This document shows, one piece after another, positions 41,617 to 49,762 of a stretch of DNA of 64,000 bases. Source of the DNA: JAHJUB01 sp041653615 [NCBI: Candidatus Ratteibacteria bacterium] (GTDB lineage: Bacteria > Ratteibacteria > UBA8468 > MWAK01); contig JBAZEZ010000006.1 of assembly GCA_041653615.1 (NCBI GenBank), forward strand, positions 1 to 64,000, written 5' to 3'. The number at the start of each line of letters is the position of its first letter. Positions within the stretch are counted from its first letter, which is position 1. The position numbers and the translations under genes are program-made. The notes beneath the pieces were generated by a model. That model was not told the origin of the DNA. It was given only the letters and a program-made list of their open reading frames with translations, and did no database searches.

Positions 41617-41645
41617 AACAGCTGTTTCTTTTTTCACCCGGCCGG
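41617..41645 (+). terminator. Possible intrinsic terminator upstream of the Lon-like gene
   Basis: GAAACAGCTGTTTC, a perfect 14-bp palindrome, is followed by a run of T. The surrounding 306-bp gap (41526-41831) is A/T-rich; I see no other clear signal in it. Confidence 0.4.
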
Positions 41646-41831
41646 CACCTTCTTTATTCGCTTATTTTTTATCTATTATTATAGACGGAAAAAAAACATT
41701 TGTCCATACAAATTTTGTTTTCAGGTGGAGAATGCGGTAATTAATACAAAACTTGCGTTTGGCTTTGTCTTCTGATAAAATTACTAAAATCCGGCAAACA
41801 GTCAATTTTATTCTTTGGCAACCCATAAATT

Positions 41832-44273
41832 ATGGTAAACAACAATTCAAAGCGGTTGGAACTTAAAGCGGAAGAAGTAAGAGCCGACTGCCCGGAAAAA
41901 TCCTGTCCTTACGAAAATACCTTAAAAATTCCTCCCCTGGAAGGCATTATCGGCCAGAACCGGGCCGCCCGGTCTCTGGAATTCGGACTTAAAATTCAAA
42001 AACCCGGTTTCAATATTTATGTTTCCGGAATTTCAGGTACCGGTCGGACAACTTCGGTTGACGCCGCGGTAACGGAATTGGCCGGCAGCCAACCGGTGCC
42101 GGAGGACTGGTGTTATGTTCATAATTTCGAAGACCCGGACCGGCCTCGGGCGCTGCGCTTTCCGCCGGGCCTGGGTCGGACGTTTCAGAAGGATATTGAT
42201 ACCCTGATTGAAGAACTGAAGATTGAAGTGCCGCGCGCTTTTGAGAGCAAGGAGTATGACGAACAGCGCAACCAGATTACGCAGGCTTTTCAGGAGAAAC
42301 GCCAGAAAATATACGCCGGGTTGGAAAAGAAAGCGGAACAGGATGAGTTTAGCATAAAACAGACCGCAACCGGTTTGTTGTTGTTGCCTATCATGGACGG
42401 CAAAACGTTGAGTGAAGGCGAATATGAAAAGTTAGGTCCGGCCGAGAAAGAGTTTTACCGCAAGAAGCAGGAGAAACTGCACGGCGAAATTTCCGAGATG
42501 ATGCGCCAGTTTCGACAGCGGGAAAAAGAAGACCGGATCCGGATTCAGGATTTAGACCGGGAGACCGGAACCTTCACAACTAAACACCACTTTGACGAAC
42601 TATACCAGAAGTATCACAATCTTCCGGAAGTGACCGGTCACCTGGGGCGGATTCAGAAAGAATTGGTGGAGCATATCCAAGATTTTCTGGAGAAGGAGGA
42701 GGCGGAAATCCTACCCGGCCTGAAGATGCCTGCCCAGAAAAACCAGTTTCTGTCTTACCGGGTCAACCTTTTGGTTGATAACAGCCAGACCAAGGGCGCG
42801 CCGGTCGTCAAAGAAGGCAATCCCACTTATTTCAATCTCATCGGCCGGCAGGAGTCCCGGCCCCAATTCGGTTCCTTCGTGACCGATTTTACGATGATTA
42901 AGGCCGGTGCCCTGCACCGGGCAAACGGCGGCTACCTTATTTTGCAGGCAAACGACCTTTTCACCCAATATTTTTCCTGGCAGGCGCTCAAACGGTGTTT
43001 AAAGAACGGAACCATCCAGATTGAAGACCTGGCGGAAGAATTCCATCTCATTAGTACGCCGTCCATGCGCCCGGAACCGATTCCGATTTCAACCAAGATA
43101 ATCATTATCGGAAATCCGTACGTTTACCAGCTGCTTTTTGCTTACGACGAGGACTTTCCGAAACTTTTTAAAGTCAAGGCTGATTTTGATTATCGTCTCA
43201 ACCGGGACCAGGAAGGTATCCGGCAATACGCGGGTTTTATCAGCCAGCACTGTAAGGAGAACAATCTTTTACCTTTTCATCGTTCCGCCGTCGCCCGGGT
43301 GGTGGAGTACGGCAGCCGGCTGGTGGAAGACCAGCAGAAGTTGACCAGCCGTTTTCGGGAAGTGGCTGATATGCTGCAGGAAGCGGATTACTGGGCCCGG
43401 CAGGACAACAAAGAGGTGGTGGTGGCCGCGGATGTGTTGCGCGCGACGGAAGAGAAGGTTTACCGCAGCAACAGGATTGAGGAGCGTATCCGGGAGATGA
43501 TTAAGAACGGTCAGATTCTTTTGGACGACAGGGGCGCGGTAGTTGGCCAGGTAAACGGCCTGGCCGTTATTTTTCTGGGTGATTACATGTTCGGTCGGCC
43601 CAGCCGGATTACGGCGCGCACCTTTGTGGGCAAGGAAGGGATACTGGACATTGAAAGAGAGACCAAATTAGGCGGACAAATTCACACTAAAGGTATTTTA
43701 ATATTGAGCGGATTCCTGGGTCAGCGGTATGCCCACACCGAACCGCTTACCCTTTCCGCTTCAATCTGTTTTGAACAGTCTTACGAAGAGATTGAGGGTG
43801 ACAGCGCCAGCAGCGCGGAACTTTACGCGTTGCTTTCCAGCTTGGCGGACCGACCGATTAAACAGGGAATCGCGGTAACCGGTTCCGTCAACCAGAAGGG
43901 TGAGGTTCAGCCCATCGGCGGAGTCAACGAAAAGGTGGAGGGTTTCTTTGAAGTTTGCAAGATAAAAGGATTTACCGGTGAGCAAGGTGTTATTATTCCC
44001 AGAACGAATGTCAAAAATTTGATGCTTAAGGAAGAGGTGGTTGAGGCGGTTGCCGCCGGGAAATTCCACGTTTGGGCCGTAACCAACGTCGACGAGGGTA
44101 TTGAGATTCTTACCGGGACGCCGGCCGGAGAACAGCGGCCGAACGGGACATTTCCCGCAAGCAGCATCAACGGTCTGGTGGCGAAGCGGCTGGTAAAATT
44201 GAACGGGTATTATACCGAGAGTCAGAAGCCGGCCCGCCGCAGAAAGAAAAAAAAGAAGAACAACAAAAAGTGA
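41832..44273 (+). CDS. Lon-like ATP-dependent protease (AAA_32/LonB group)
   Basis: An 813-aa protein. The N-terminal nucleotide-binding motif is GISGTGRTT near residue 68, with Arg in the usual Lys position as is common in this group. A long coiled insert (about 120-300) and an AAA module with VNLLVDN and ANGGYLILQANDL follow. The S16 protease domain has the catalytic Ser in GDSASSAE near 659 and Lys in VNEKVEGF near 700. The C-terminus is a very basic KKKKKNN tail. Such proteases are soluble and of unknown substrate. Confidence 0.9.
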   Translation: MVNNNSKRLELKAEEVRADCPEKSCPYENTLKIPPLEGIIGQNRAARSLEFGLKIQKPGFNIYVSGISGTGRTTSVDAAVTELAGSQPVPEDWCYVHNFEDPDRPRALRFPPGLGRTFQKDIDTLIEELKIEVPRAFESKEYDEQRNQITQAFQEKRQKIYAGLEKKAEQDEFSIKQTATGLLLLPIMDGKTLSEGEYEKLGPAEKEFYRKKQEKLHGEISEMMRQFRQREKEDRIRIQDLDRETGTFTTKHHFDELYQKYHNLPEVTGHLGRIQKELVEHIQDFLEKEEAEILPGLKMPAQKNQFLSYRVNLLVDNSQTKGAPVVKEGNPTYFNLIGRQESRPQFGSFVTDFTMIKAGALHRANGGYLILQANDLFTQYFSWQALKRCLKNGTIQIEDLAEEFHLISTPSMRPEPIPISTKIIIIGNPYVYQLLFAYDEDFPKLFKVKADFDYRLNRDQEGIRQYAGFISQHCKENNLLPFHRSAVARVVEYGSRLVEDQQKLTSRFREVADMLQEADYWARQDNKEVVVAADVLRATEEKVYRSNRIEERIREMIKNGQILLDDRGAVVGQVNGLAVIFLGDYMFGRPSRITARTFVGKEGILDIERETKLGGQIHTKGILILSGFLGQRYAHTEPLTLSASICFEQSYEEIEGDSASSAELYALLSSLADRPIKQGIAVTGSVNQKGEVQPIGGVNEKVEGFFEVCKIKGFTGEQGVIIPRTNVKNLMLKEEVVEAVAAGKFHVWAVTNVDEGIEILTGTPAGEQRPNGTFPASSINGLVAKRLVKLNGYYTESQKPARRRKKKKKNNKK

Positions 44274-44287
44274 CGATTTTCGTCATC

Positions 44288-44400
44288 CCCGCCTTCGCTC
44301 GCCGTAGCCTTGGCGAAGGCGAGATTAACAAAACAACGCGAGCTTCGGCGGGCAAAGCCCGCTAAAATACCTACTACAAGCGGGAACGACAGGCGGGGTT
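44288..44400. repeat. Palindromic repeats between the Lon-like gene and ugd
   Basis: CGCCTTCGCTCGCCGTAGCC with TTGGCGAAGGCG forms a long hairpin at 44290-44321, then CGAGCTTCGGCGGGCAAAGCCCGC and GCGGGAACGACAGGCGGGG. The family recurs at 6605, 19104 and 36127. The last GGCGGGG also supplies the ribosome-binding site of ugd. Confidence 0.6.
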
Positions 44401-44401
44401 T

Positions 44402-45700
44402 ATGCGAAAAATAGCCGTTATTGGAGTCGGGCATGTCGGGTTGGTAACCGCGGCCGGGTTTGCGAAATTGGGCCACCCGGTAATGGCGGTTGACCAGGAT
44501 ACAGCCAAGATAGAGATGCTCCTTTCCGGCCGGGTTCCTTTCTTTGAACCGGGTTTACCGGAGTTGGTGTCCGAGGTGGTAAAATCCGGCCGGCTGTCGT
44601 TTTCCACCCGGGTAAAGGACGCGGCGGAATTCGCGGAGGTTATCTTTATCTGCGTAGGTACTCCCAGCCGGGGTGACAGCGGCGAATCAGACCTTTCCGC
44701 GGTGGAAAAAGTAACCGGCGAGATAGCCCGTAATCTTTCCGCGTACTGCCTTATCGTGGAGAAGAGTACGGTGCCGGCGATGACCGGTGAATGGGTTAAG
44801 CGCACGCTGAAGACCATGGGTCCGAAAGGCGCGTCTTTTGACCTGGCGGCCAATCCGGAATTCTTGCGGGAGGGAAGCGCGGTTTCCGATTTCTTCCAGC
44901 CGGACCGCATCGTGGTCGGCGTGGAGTCGGAACGCGCCCGCGGTATCATGGAAGAGATTTACGGTTCTTTTCCCGCGCCGCTGCTTTTCACCGACGTAAA
45001 GAGCGCGGAACTGATTAAGCACGCCAGCAACTCTTTTCTGGCGCTCAAAATTTCCTACATCAACGCGGTCAGTCATGTCTGTGAAAAGGTGGGCGCGGAT
45101 ATCAACCTGGTTTCAAAAGGGGTGGGTTTGGACCGCAGAATCGGTTCCGGGCACCTTTCGGCCGGCATCGGTTACGGCGGCGGTTGTTTTCCGAAAGATG
45201 TCGCTTCTTTTATGCATCTTGCCCGGAGCGTCGGCTACGATTTTAAGATTCTGGACGCGGCCTTTCAGGCAAATCAGGAGCAGAGGCATTTAGCGTTGGA
45301 GAAGATAAAAAAAGGCGTCTGGAACTTAAACGGAAAGACAATCGGCGTTCTGGGTCTTGCCTTCAAGGATGAAACCGACGACATTCGGGAAAGCCCGGCG
45401 TTGGATATTGTCCGGTTGCTGTTGAAGGAAGGCAGCCGGATTAAGGCATATGACCCGGCGGCCGGAATAAATGCCCGGGCGGATTACCCGGAGATAACGC
45501 TTTGCGAAGACCCTTACGAGGTTGCCGAAGGAGCGGACGCCCTCTTAGTTTTAACCGAATGGCCCAGTTTCGCGAAATTGGATTTTACCCGCATCAAATC
45601 CCTCATGGTTGCGCCGGTTATCTTTGACGGCCGTAACTTCCTGCCCCGGGCAGAACTTCAGTCCCTTGGTTTCACCTACCTGGCTCTCGGTCGGCCCTAA
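44402..45700 (+). CDS. ugd: UDP-glucose 6-dehydrogenase
   Basis: The 432-aa enzyme oxidises UDP-glucose to UDP-glucuronate for surface polysaccharides. It begins with the NAD fold AVIGVGHVGLVTAAGFA, has ICVGTPS near 84, STVPAMTG near 125, NPEFLREGSA near 155 and the catalytic Cys in GYGGGCFPKDV near 261. Length is normal. The stop codon overlaps the left end of a repeat. Confidence 0.95.
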   Translation: MRKIAVIGVGHVGLVTAAGFAKLGHPVMAVDQDTAKIEMLLSGRVPFFEPGLPELVSEVVKSGRLSFSTRVKDAAEFAEVIFICVGTPSRGDSGESDLSAVEKVTGEIARNLSAYCLIVEKSTVPAMTGEWVKRTLKTMGPKGASFDLAANPEFLREGSAVSDFFQPDRIVVGVESERARGIMEEIYGSFPAPLLFTDVKSAELIKHASNSFLALKISYINAVSHVCEKVGADINLVSKGVGLDRRIGSGHLSAGIGYGGGCFPKDVASFMHLARSVGYDFKILDAAFQANQEQRHLALEKIKKGVWNLNGKTIGVLGLAFKDETDDIRESPALDIVRLLLKEGSRIKAYDPAAGINARADYPEITLCEDPYEVAEGADALLVLTEWPSFAKLDFTRIKSLMVAPVIFDGRNFLPRAELQSLGFTYLALGRP

Positions 45701-45825
45701 TACCAGTTCGCCTTCAATCAGATAGCGGCGTTACCTGCGTCTTCGGCTGCGTCGGCGTACTTCATTGTACGCCTCCTTGCTTCATCCTTGGATGTCTTGC
45801 TCTCTAATTGAATTCGAACCGGTAT
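45700..45825. repeat. MITE-like repeat with ATACC-terminal inverted repeats
   Basis: The left end ATACCAGTTCGCCTTCAATC and the reverse complement of the right end ATACCGGTTCGAATTCAATT match in most positions over about 26 bp. Shorter relatives lie at 6578-6680 and 49663-49722. It begins at the last base of the ugd stop codon and contains no gene. Confidence 0.65.
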
Positions 45826-45870
45826 AATAAATTTTAAACGCGGATTAGCCAAGAGCAATAGGAGCGGCGG

Positions 45871-46665
45871 CTAAAAAACGGTGAGGGTGATACCGTAGCG
45901 ACGGCTAAGGCGGGAGACCTCTTCTTTTTCCAGAACGAAGGTGCCGGAGGCGACAGCCAATACCCGGCCGGAAATCCGGGCCATAACTTTAAGGGTGCGG
46001 GGGCCGATTACCGGCAGGTCAAAACGCAGGTCTTGTTTGGGTCGGCTCACCTTGACGACTACCAGTTCTTTGGTAAGCCGGCCGGCGCGGCGAATGGTGG
46101 CGTCGGTTCCGGATATTCCTTCCAATGTCAGAACAATCCCGTCTTTGATCGTTACCGTGAGGCCCACGTCAAGTTCGGCCAGGGTTTCCGCTACTTTTCG
46201 GCCTAATTCAATGTCCGATTTTTCCCGTTGGGATAAATCCGGGCCGATAGTTGTTCCGGCGGGCAGGAAAAGTTCTTCCAGCAGAAAACGTGAAGATAGA
46301 AAGGAAATATTTTTTTCCTGAAAGTGGTTGACGATGGCGCTCAAGAAGGTGTTGGTTCTCCGGTCGGGTATTCGATCCAGGAGCTGCGCCATCTGCGGGT
46401 CAAGATATTTCGGCTGCAGGAGCCGAAAATGACGGACCTGGCCCAGCATCACCGCTTCCTTTACGTTGTTTTCGGTTAAGAACTTTACGCCTTCATCCAG
46501 CCGGCCCACCGGTAAAGCGAAAGAACACGCCGAAAGATTAGCAACCTTGCGGTGCGCTTCATTTTTGATGGCCAGGGTATAAACCGCGAACCCCTTTTCT
46601 CTGGCTTTGTTCAGAAAGAGGAGCGGTAGAGAACCGTTGCCGGCGATTAAGCCGATTTTTTTCAT
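45871..46665 (-). CDS. lpxI: UDP-2,3-diacylglucosamine pyrophosphatase LpxI
   Basis: The 264-aa product starts MKKIGLIAGNGSLPLLF and shows VMLGQVRH near 92, RRTNTFLSAIV near 124 and the C-terminal VIGPRTLKVMARISGRVLAVASG split around 215-240, typical of LpxI (DUF1009). It makes lipid X in lipid A synthesis in diderms that lack LpxH. It lies 6 bp after lpxA. Confidence 0.93.
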   Translation of the reverse strand: MKKIGLIAGNGSLPLLFLNKAREKGFAVYTLAIKNEAHRKVANLSACSFALPVGRLDEGVKFLTENNVKEAVMLGQVRHFRLLQPKYLDPQMAQLLDRIPDRRTNTFLSAIVNHFQEKNISFLSSRFLLEELFLPAGTTIGPDLSQREKSDIELGRKVAETLAELDVGLTVTIKDGIVLTLEGISGTDATIRRAGRLTKELVVVKVSRPKQDLRFDLPVIGPRTLKVMARISGRVLAVASGTFVLEKEEVSRLSRRYGITLTVF

Positions 46666-46671
46666 TTTACG

Positions 46672-47451
46672 TCATTTCCGGCTGATGGCGATACCGCGTT
46701 TGGATTCGGTGATGAATTTTAGGAGGAGGGCTATTTCCGTCGTAATCGGAACCTCTGTTTTTATTTTTTCAACCGCGTGGGCCATATTCAGGCGGCTGCG
46801 TATCAGGAATCGAAAGGCCTTTTCCAGGCCGGCGGTTGTTTCCGGGCTGAAATTATTTCTTTTTAGTCCGATGCTATTCAGCCAGTAAATACGAGCCGGG
46901 TGTCCGTCGGCCATGCTGTAAGGCAGGATGTCCTGGGCGGCTTTCGAATGGCCGCCGACGATGGCAAAGGCGCCGATCCGGCAGAATTGGTGAATTCCGA
47001 CCAGACCGCCGAGAATAGCGTTGTTTTCGATTGTAACGTGTCCGGCCAAAGTTGCGTTGTTAGACAGGACCGTCTTATCGCCCACGCTGCAGTTGTGACC
47101 GATGTGGCTGTACGCCATTATTAAATTATCGGAGCCGACAGAGGTTTCTTCGCCTTCATCGGTAGCGGAGTTGATGGTTGCGTATTCCCGGATGGTGTTT
47201 CGCTCGCCGATGCGGACAAAGGTCTTTTGTCCCCGGTACTTGAGGTCCTGGGGCGGACTGCCGATGACCGCGCCGGTAAAGACGCGGCTGTCACGGCCGA
47301 TGGAAACGTGTCCGGTGATGACTACGTGAGGTCCGATTTCAATGCAATCGCCGAGTTTAATCACGCCGTCCAGGACCGCGCCGGGCCCGATGATGACATC
47401 CCTGCCTAATTCCACATTTTTTCCTACGATTGCGCTCGGATGGATTTTCAT
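46672..47451 (-). CDS. lpxA: UDP-N-acetylglucosamine acyltransferase LpxA
   Basis: The 259-aa product is a left-handed beta-helix with hexapeptide repeats (IHPSAIVGKNVELGRDVIIG, CIEIGPHVVITGHVSIG) and a C-terminal helical part. The catalytic His is in MAYSHIGHNC near 122, and GGLVGIHQFCRIGAFAIVGG near 160 is a hallmark. It performs the first step of lipid A synthesis. I start it at 47451 (MKIHPSAIV); upstream codons belong to a repeat. Confidence 0.95.
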   Translation of the reverse strand: MKIHPSAIVGKNVELGRDVIIGPGAVLDGVIKLGDCIEIGPHVVITGHVSIGRDSRVFTGAVIGSPPQDLKYRGQKTFVRIGERNTIREYATINSATDEGEETSVGSDNLIMAYSHIGHNCSVGDKTVLSNNATLAGHVTIENNAILGGLVGIHQFCRIGAFAIVGGHSKAAQDILPYSMADGHPARIYWLNSIGLKRNNFSPETTAGLEKAFRFLIRSRLNMAHAVEKIKTEVPITTEIALLLKFITESKRGIAISRK

Positions 47452-47583
47452 AGTTATCAGGTCATCGCGAGGAACGTTATCTGTAAGGGTTCCCTTTCCA
47501 ATGCTCCGGAAAGGACGCGGCAATCTCGTTTTCTGAATGGGATTGCTTCGCAATAGTACGGCTCGCAACAACTAAGAGTTATT
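47452..47583. repeat. Repeat in the fmt-lpxA gap
   Basis: Contains GTCATCGCGAGGAACG, CGGCAATCTCG and GGGATTGCTTCGCAATAG, the parts of a common bacterial intergenic hairpin (rigid GTCATnGCGAGG...GCAATC pattern). Nothing else is visible here. Confidence 0.5.
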
Positions 47584-48513
47584 TTATCCTAAAACTGCGC
47601 CTGGGGTAAAGTGAAAACCGCGGATAAATTCTTCGGCGGGAAGACGTTTTTTCCCGGCGGCCTGCAATTCGGTTAGCAATATGGAGCTTCGGCCGCAAGC
47701 TACTTCAATTCCGTTCTTGTCTGCCCGGAGAACAGTGCCGGGTTTGGCTGTGGAAGGCGGCGCGGCTCTGTTTACCGGTCCGGTTCCGCATATAATGATT
47801 TCTCTGCCGTTGTAAAAAGTATAGGTACGGGGCCAGCGGACAAAAGCACGCACCTTGGCCGCAATTTCCGCGGCGTTTTTATGCCAATCAATCAGGCCGT
47901 CTTTCTTGGATATTTTGGCGGCATAGGTTGCCGCGTTTTCCGCCTGGGGTGTTAGCGCGGCGGTTCCATTTTCCACCTGCTTCAGGCCCTCTGCAGCGAG
48001 CTCCGCTCCTATTTCCGCCAGCCGGCGGCTTAAGGCGGGCGTATCTTCATCCGGCCGGATTTCCACTTTTTTTTGAGAGAGAATCGGTCCGGAGTCTATC
48101 TGTTGCGTCACCGCGATAATTGTTACGCCGGTTGCTTGTTCCCGGTTCAGGATGGCGTGTTCCACCGGAGCGGCGCCCCGGTATCTGGGCAGGAGAGAGG
48201 GATGAATGTTGAAAACACCCTTTTCCGGAATCTCTAAAACCGTTTTTTTCAACATCTGGCCGAAGGCAGCCACCAGCATTATTTCCGGCCGGCAGGATTT
48301 TAGTTTCGCAATCATTTCCGGGTGGTTGATGTCGGCGGTTTCAATTACCGGCAGGTTTAGCGAGCGGGCAAGGGTTTTAATTGGCGTGGGAAGCGTTTTC
48401 AGGCCCCGGCCGGCCGATTTGTCCGGTGTGGTAACCACGCAACAAACTTCCGGCGCCAGTTTTTTTAGGGCCGGTAATCCAAGTTCTCCGCTGCCGATAA
48501 ATATTACGCGCAT
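47584..48513 (-). CDS. fmt: Methionyl-tRNA formyltransferase
   Basis: The 309-aa enzyme formylates initiator tRNA using 10-formyl-THF. It starts MRVIFIGSGELGLPALKKL, has the THF-binding loop with VFNIHPSLLPRYRGAAPVEH near 103-122 (Asn/His catalytic) and a C-terminal OB fold (VEVACGRSSILLTELQAAGKKRL split near 270-292). The ATG at 48513 was chosen by homology; the upstream extension is not Fmt-like. It is upstream of lpxA on the same strand. Confidence 0.95.
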   Translation of the reverse strand: MRVIFIGSGELGLPALKKLAPEVCCVVTTPDKSAGRGLKTLPTPIKTLARSLNLPVIETADINHPEMIAKLKSCRPEIMLVAAFGQMLKKTVLEIPEKGVFNIHPSLLPRYRGAAPVEHAILNREQATGVTIIAVTQQIDSGPILSQKKVEIRPDEDTPALSRRLAEIGAELAAEGLKQVENGTAALTPQAENAATYAAKISKKDGLIDWHKNAAEIAAKVRAFVRWPRTYTFYNGREIIICGTGPVNRAAPPSTAKPGTVLRADKNGIEVACGRSSILLTELQAAGKKRLPAEEFIRGFHFTPGAVLG

Positions 48514-48612
48514 AAATGTCATTTCATCCTGACGAGCAAATTGTTTTGTAACCCCTTCGCAACCCCTTAGTATTTTAACGTTTTTTCTTTTACGCGTCAA
48601 AACATTTCACCG

Positions 48613-48642
48613 TTGACTTTTTACTCCATTTCCTGATATTAT
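48613..48642 (+). promoter_or_regulatory. Promoter of the aldolase gene (leaderless layout)
   Basis: TTGACT (48613-48618), an 18-bp spacer, TATTAT (48637-48642); the -10 box ends 9 nt before the ATG at 48652. Confidence 0.65.
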
Positions 48643-48651
48643 TAATATCCT

Positions 48652-49662
48652 ATGATAAAAGATAACAAGGCAGCGGAAACGAAACAGGTGAAAAAAGACG
48701 GCTGGATTGCTTACCGGCCCCAGATAAAATTATTGGACTGCACCGTTCGGGACGGTGGATTGATGAACGACCACGCCTTTGACGACAAGATAATCAAGGC
48801 CGTTTACGAAACCTGCGTGGCGGCCGGCATTGATTATATGGAACTCGGATATAAGTCATCCAAAAAGATTTACGCGCCCGACCAGTTCGGCTGTTGGAAG
48901 CACTGTGACGAAGACGATATGCGCCGCATCGTGTCCGAAAATCCCACACCGCTTAAACTGGCGGCGATGGCCGACGCGGAGCGCACCGATTATCATGAAG
49001 ATATCCTGCCGGCGGAAAAGAGCGTCCTGGACATGATTCGCGTTGCCACGTATATTCATCAGATACCGGAAGCGCTGGACATGATTAAGGATGCCCACGA
49101 TAAAGGATACGAAACTACTATAAACATCATGGCTGCTTCCACGGTTCAGGAAAAAGAACTTAATGAGGCCCTGGAATTACTTGTTGTTTCCGAGGTTCAG
49201 GTGATTTACCTGGTTGATAGTTTTGGCGCGTTTTACAGCGAGCAAATAAGGGAATTGGTGCGTAAATATTTAAGTTACGCCAAACCGGCCGGCAAAGAGG
49301 TTGGTATCCATACCCACAACAATCAGCAATTAGCTTATGCCAACACCATTGAGGCGTTGATAAGCGGGGCCAATTATCTGGATGCCAGTCTGGCCGGGCT
49401 GGGCCGGGGCGCCGGTAACTGCCAGATGGAGCTTCTGCTGAGTTTTCTCCATAACCCAAAGTTTAAAATCAGACCGGTGCTTAAGTGCATCCAGGATTAT
49501 ATTGAACCGATGCGGGAAAAACTGCGCTGGGGTTTTGATATTCCCTATATGATTACCGGCCACCTGAACCAGCACCCCCGGTCCGCGATGAAATTTATGG
49601 CAGATGACAGCAACCGCAAAAATATTGTAGACTTCTTCGATTCGATAATGGAAGAAGAATGA
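48652..49662 (+). CDS. HMGL-like (DRE-TIM) aldolase, substrate unknown
   Basis: The 336-aa product has the DRE-TIM signature LLDCTVRDGGLMND near residue 25, the metal-binding VGIHTHNN near 220 and LDASLAGLGRGAGNC near 250, as in 4-hydroxy-2-oxovalerate aldolases, HMG-CoA lyase and isopropylmalate-type enzymes. The long N-terminal lead (DNKAAETKQVKK) is unusual. No dehydrogenase partner is nearby, so the substrate is not known. Transcription appears to start at the ATG. Confidence 0.85.
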   Translation: MIKDNKAAETKQVKKDGWIAYRPQIKLLDCTVRDGGLMNDHAFDDKIIKAVYETCVAAGIDYMELGYKSSKKIYAPDQFGCWKHCDEDDMRRIVSENPTPLKLAAMADAERTDYHEDILPAEKSVLDMIRVATYIHQIPEALDMIKDAHDKGYETTINIMAASTVQEKELNEALELLVVSEVQVIYLVDSFGAFYSEQIRELVRKYLSYAKPAGKEVGIHTHNNQQLAYANTIEALISGANYLDASLAGLGRGAGNCQMELLLSFLHNPKFKIRPVLKCIQDYIEPMREKLRWGFDIPYMITGHLNQHPRSAMKFMADDSNRKNIVDFFDSIMEEE

Positions 49663-49722
49663 TCCCGATTCACCTTCATTCATATAGCATCGTTAGCTCT
49701 GTTTTTTAATGCGAATTGGTAT
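49663..49722. repeat. Short MITE-like repeat (ATACC family)
   Basis: A 60-bp unit with ends TCCCGATTCACCTTCATTC and (reverse complement) ATACCAATTCGCATTAAA. It shares CTTCATTCATATAGC with the reverse complement of 6654-6672. Confidence 0.5.
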
Positions 49723-49762
49723 ACAAAATTAACTGCGAGTTTTACCCTCCGTTCGTGACTTC

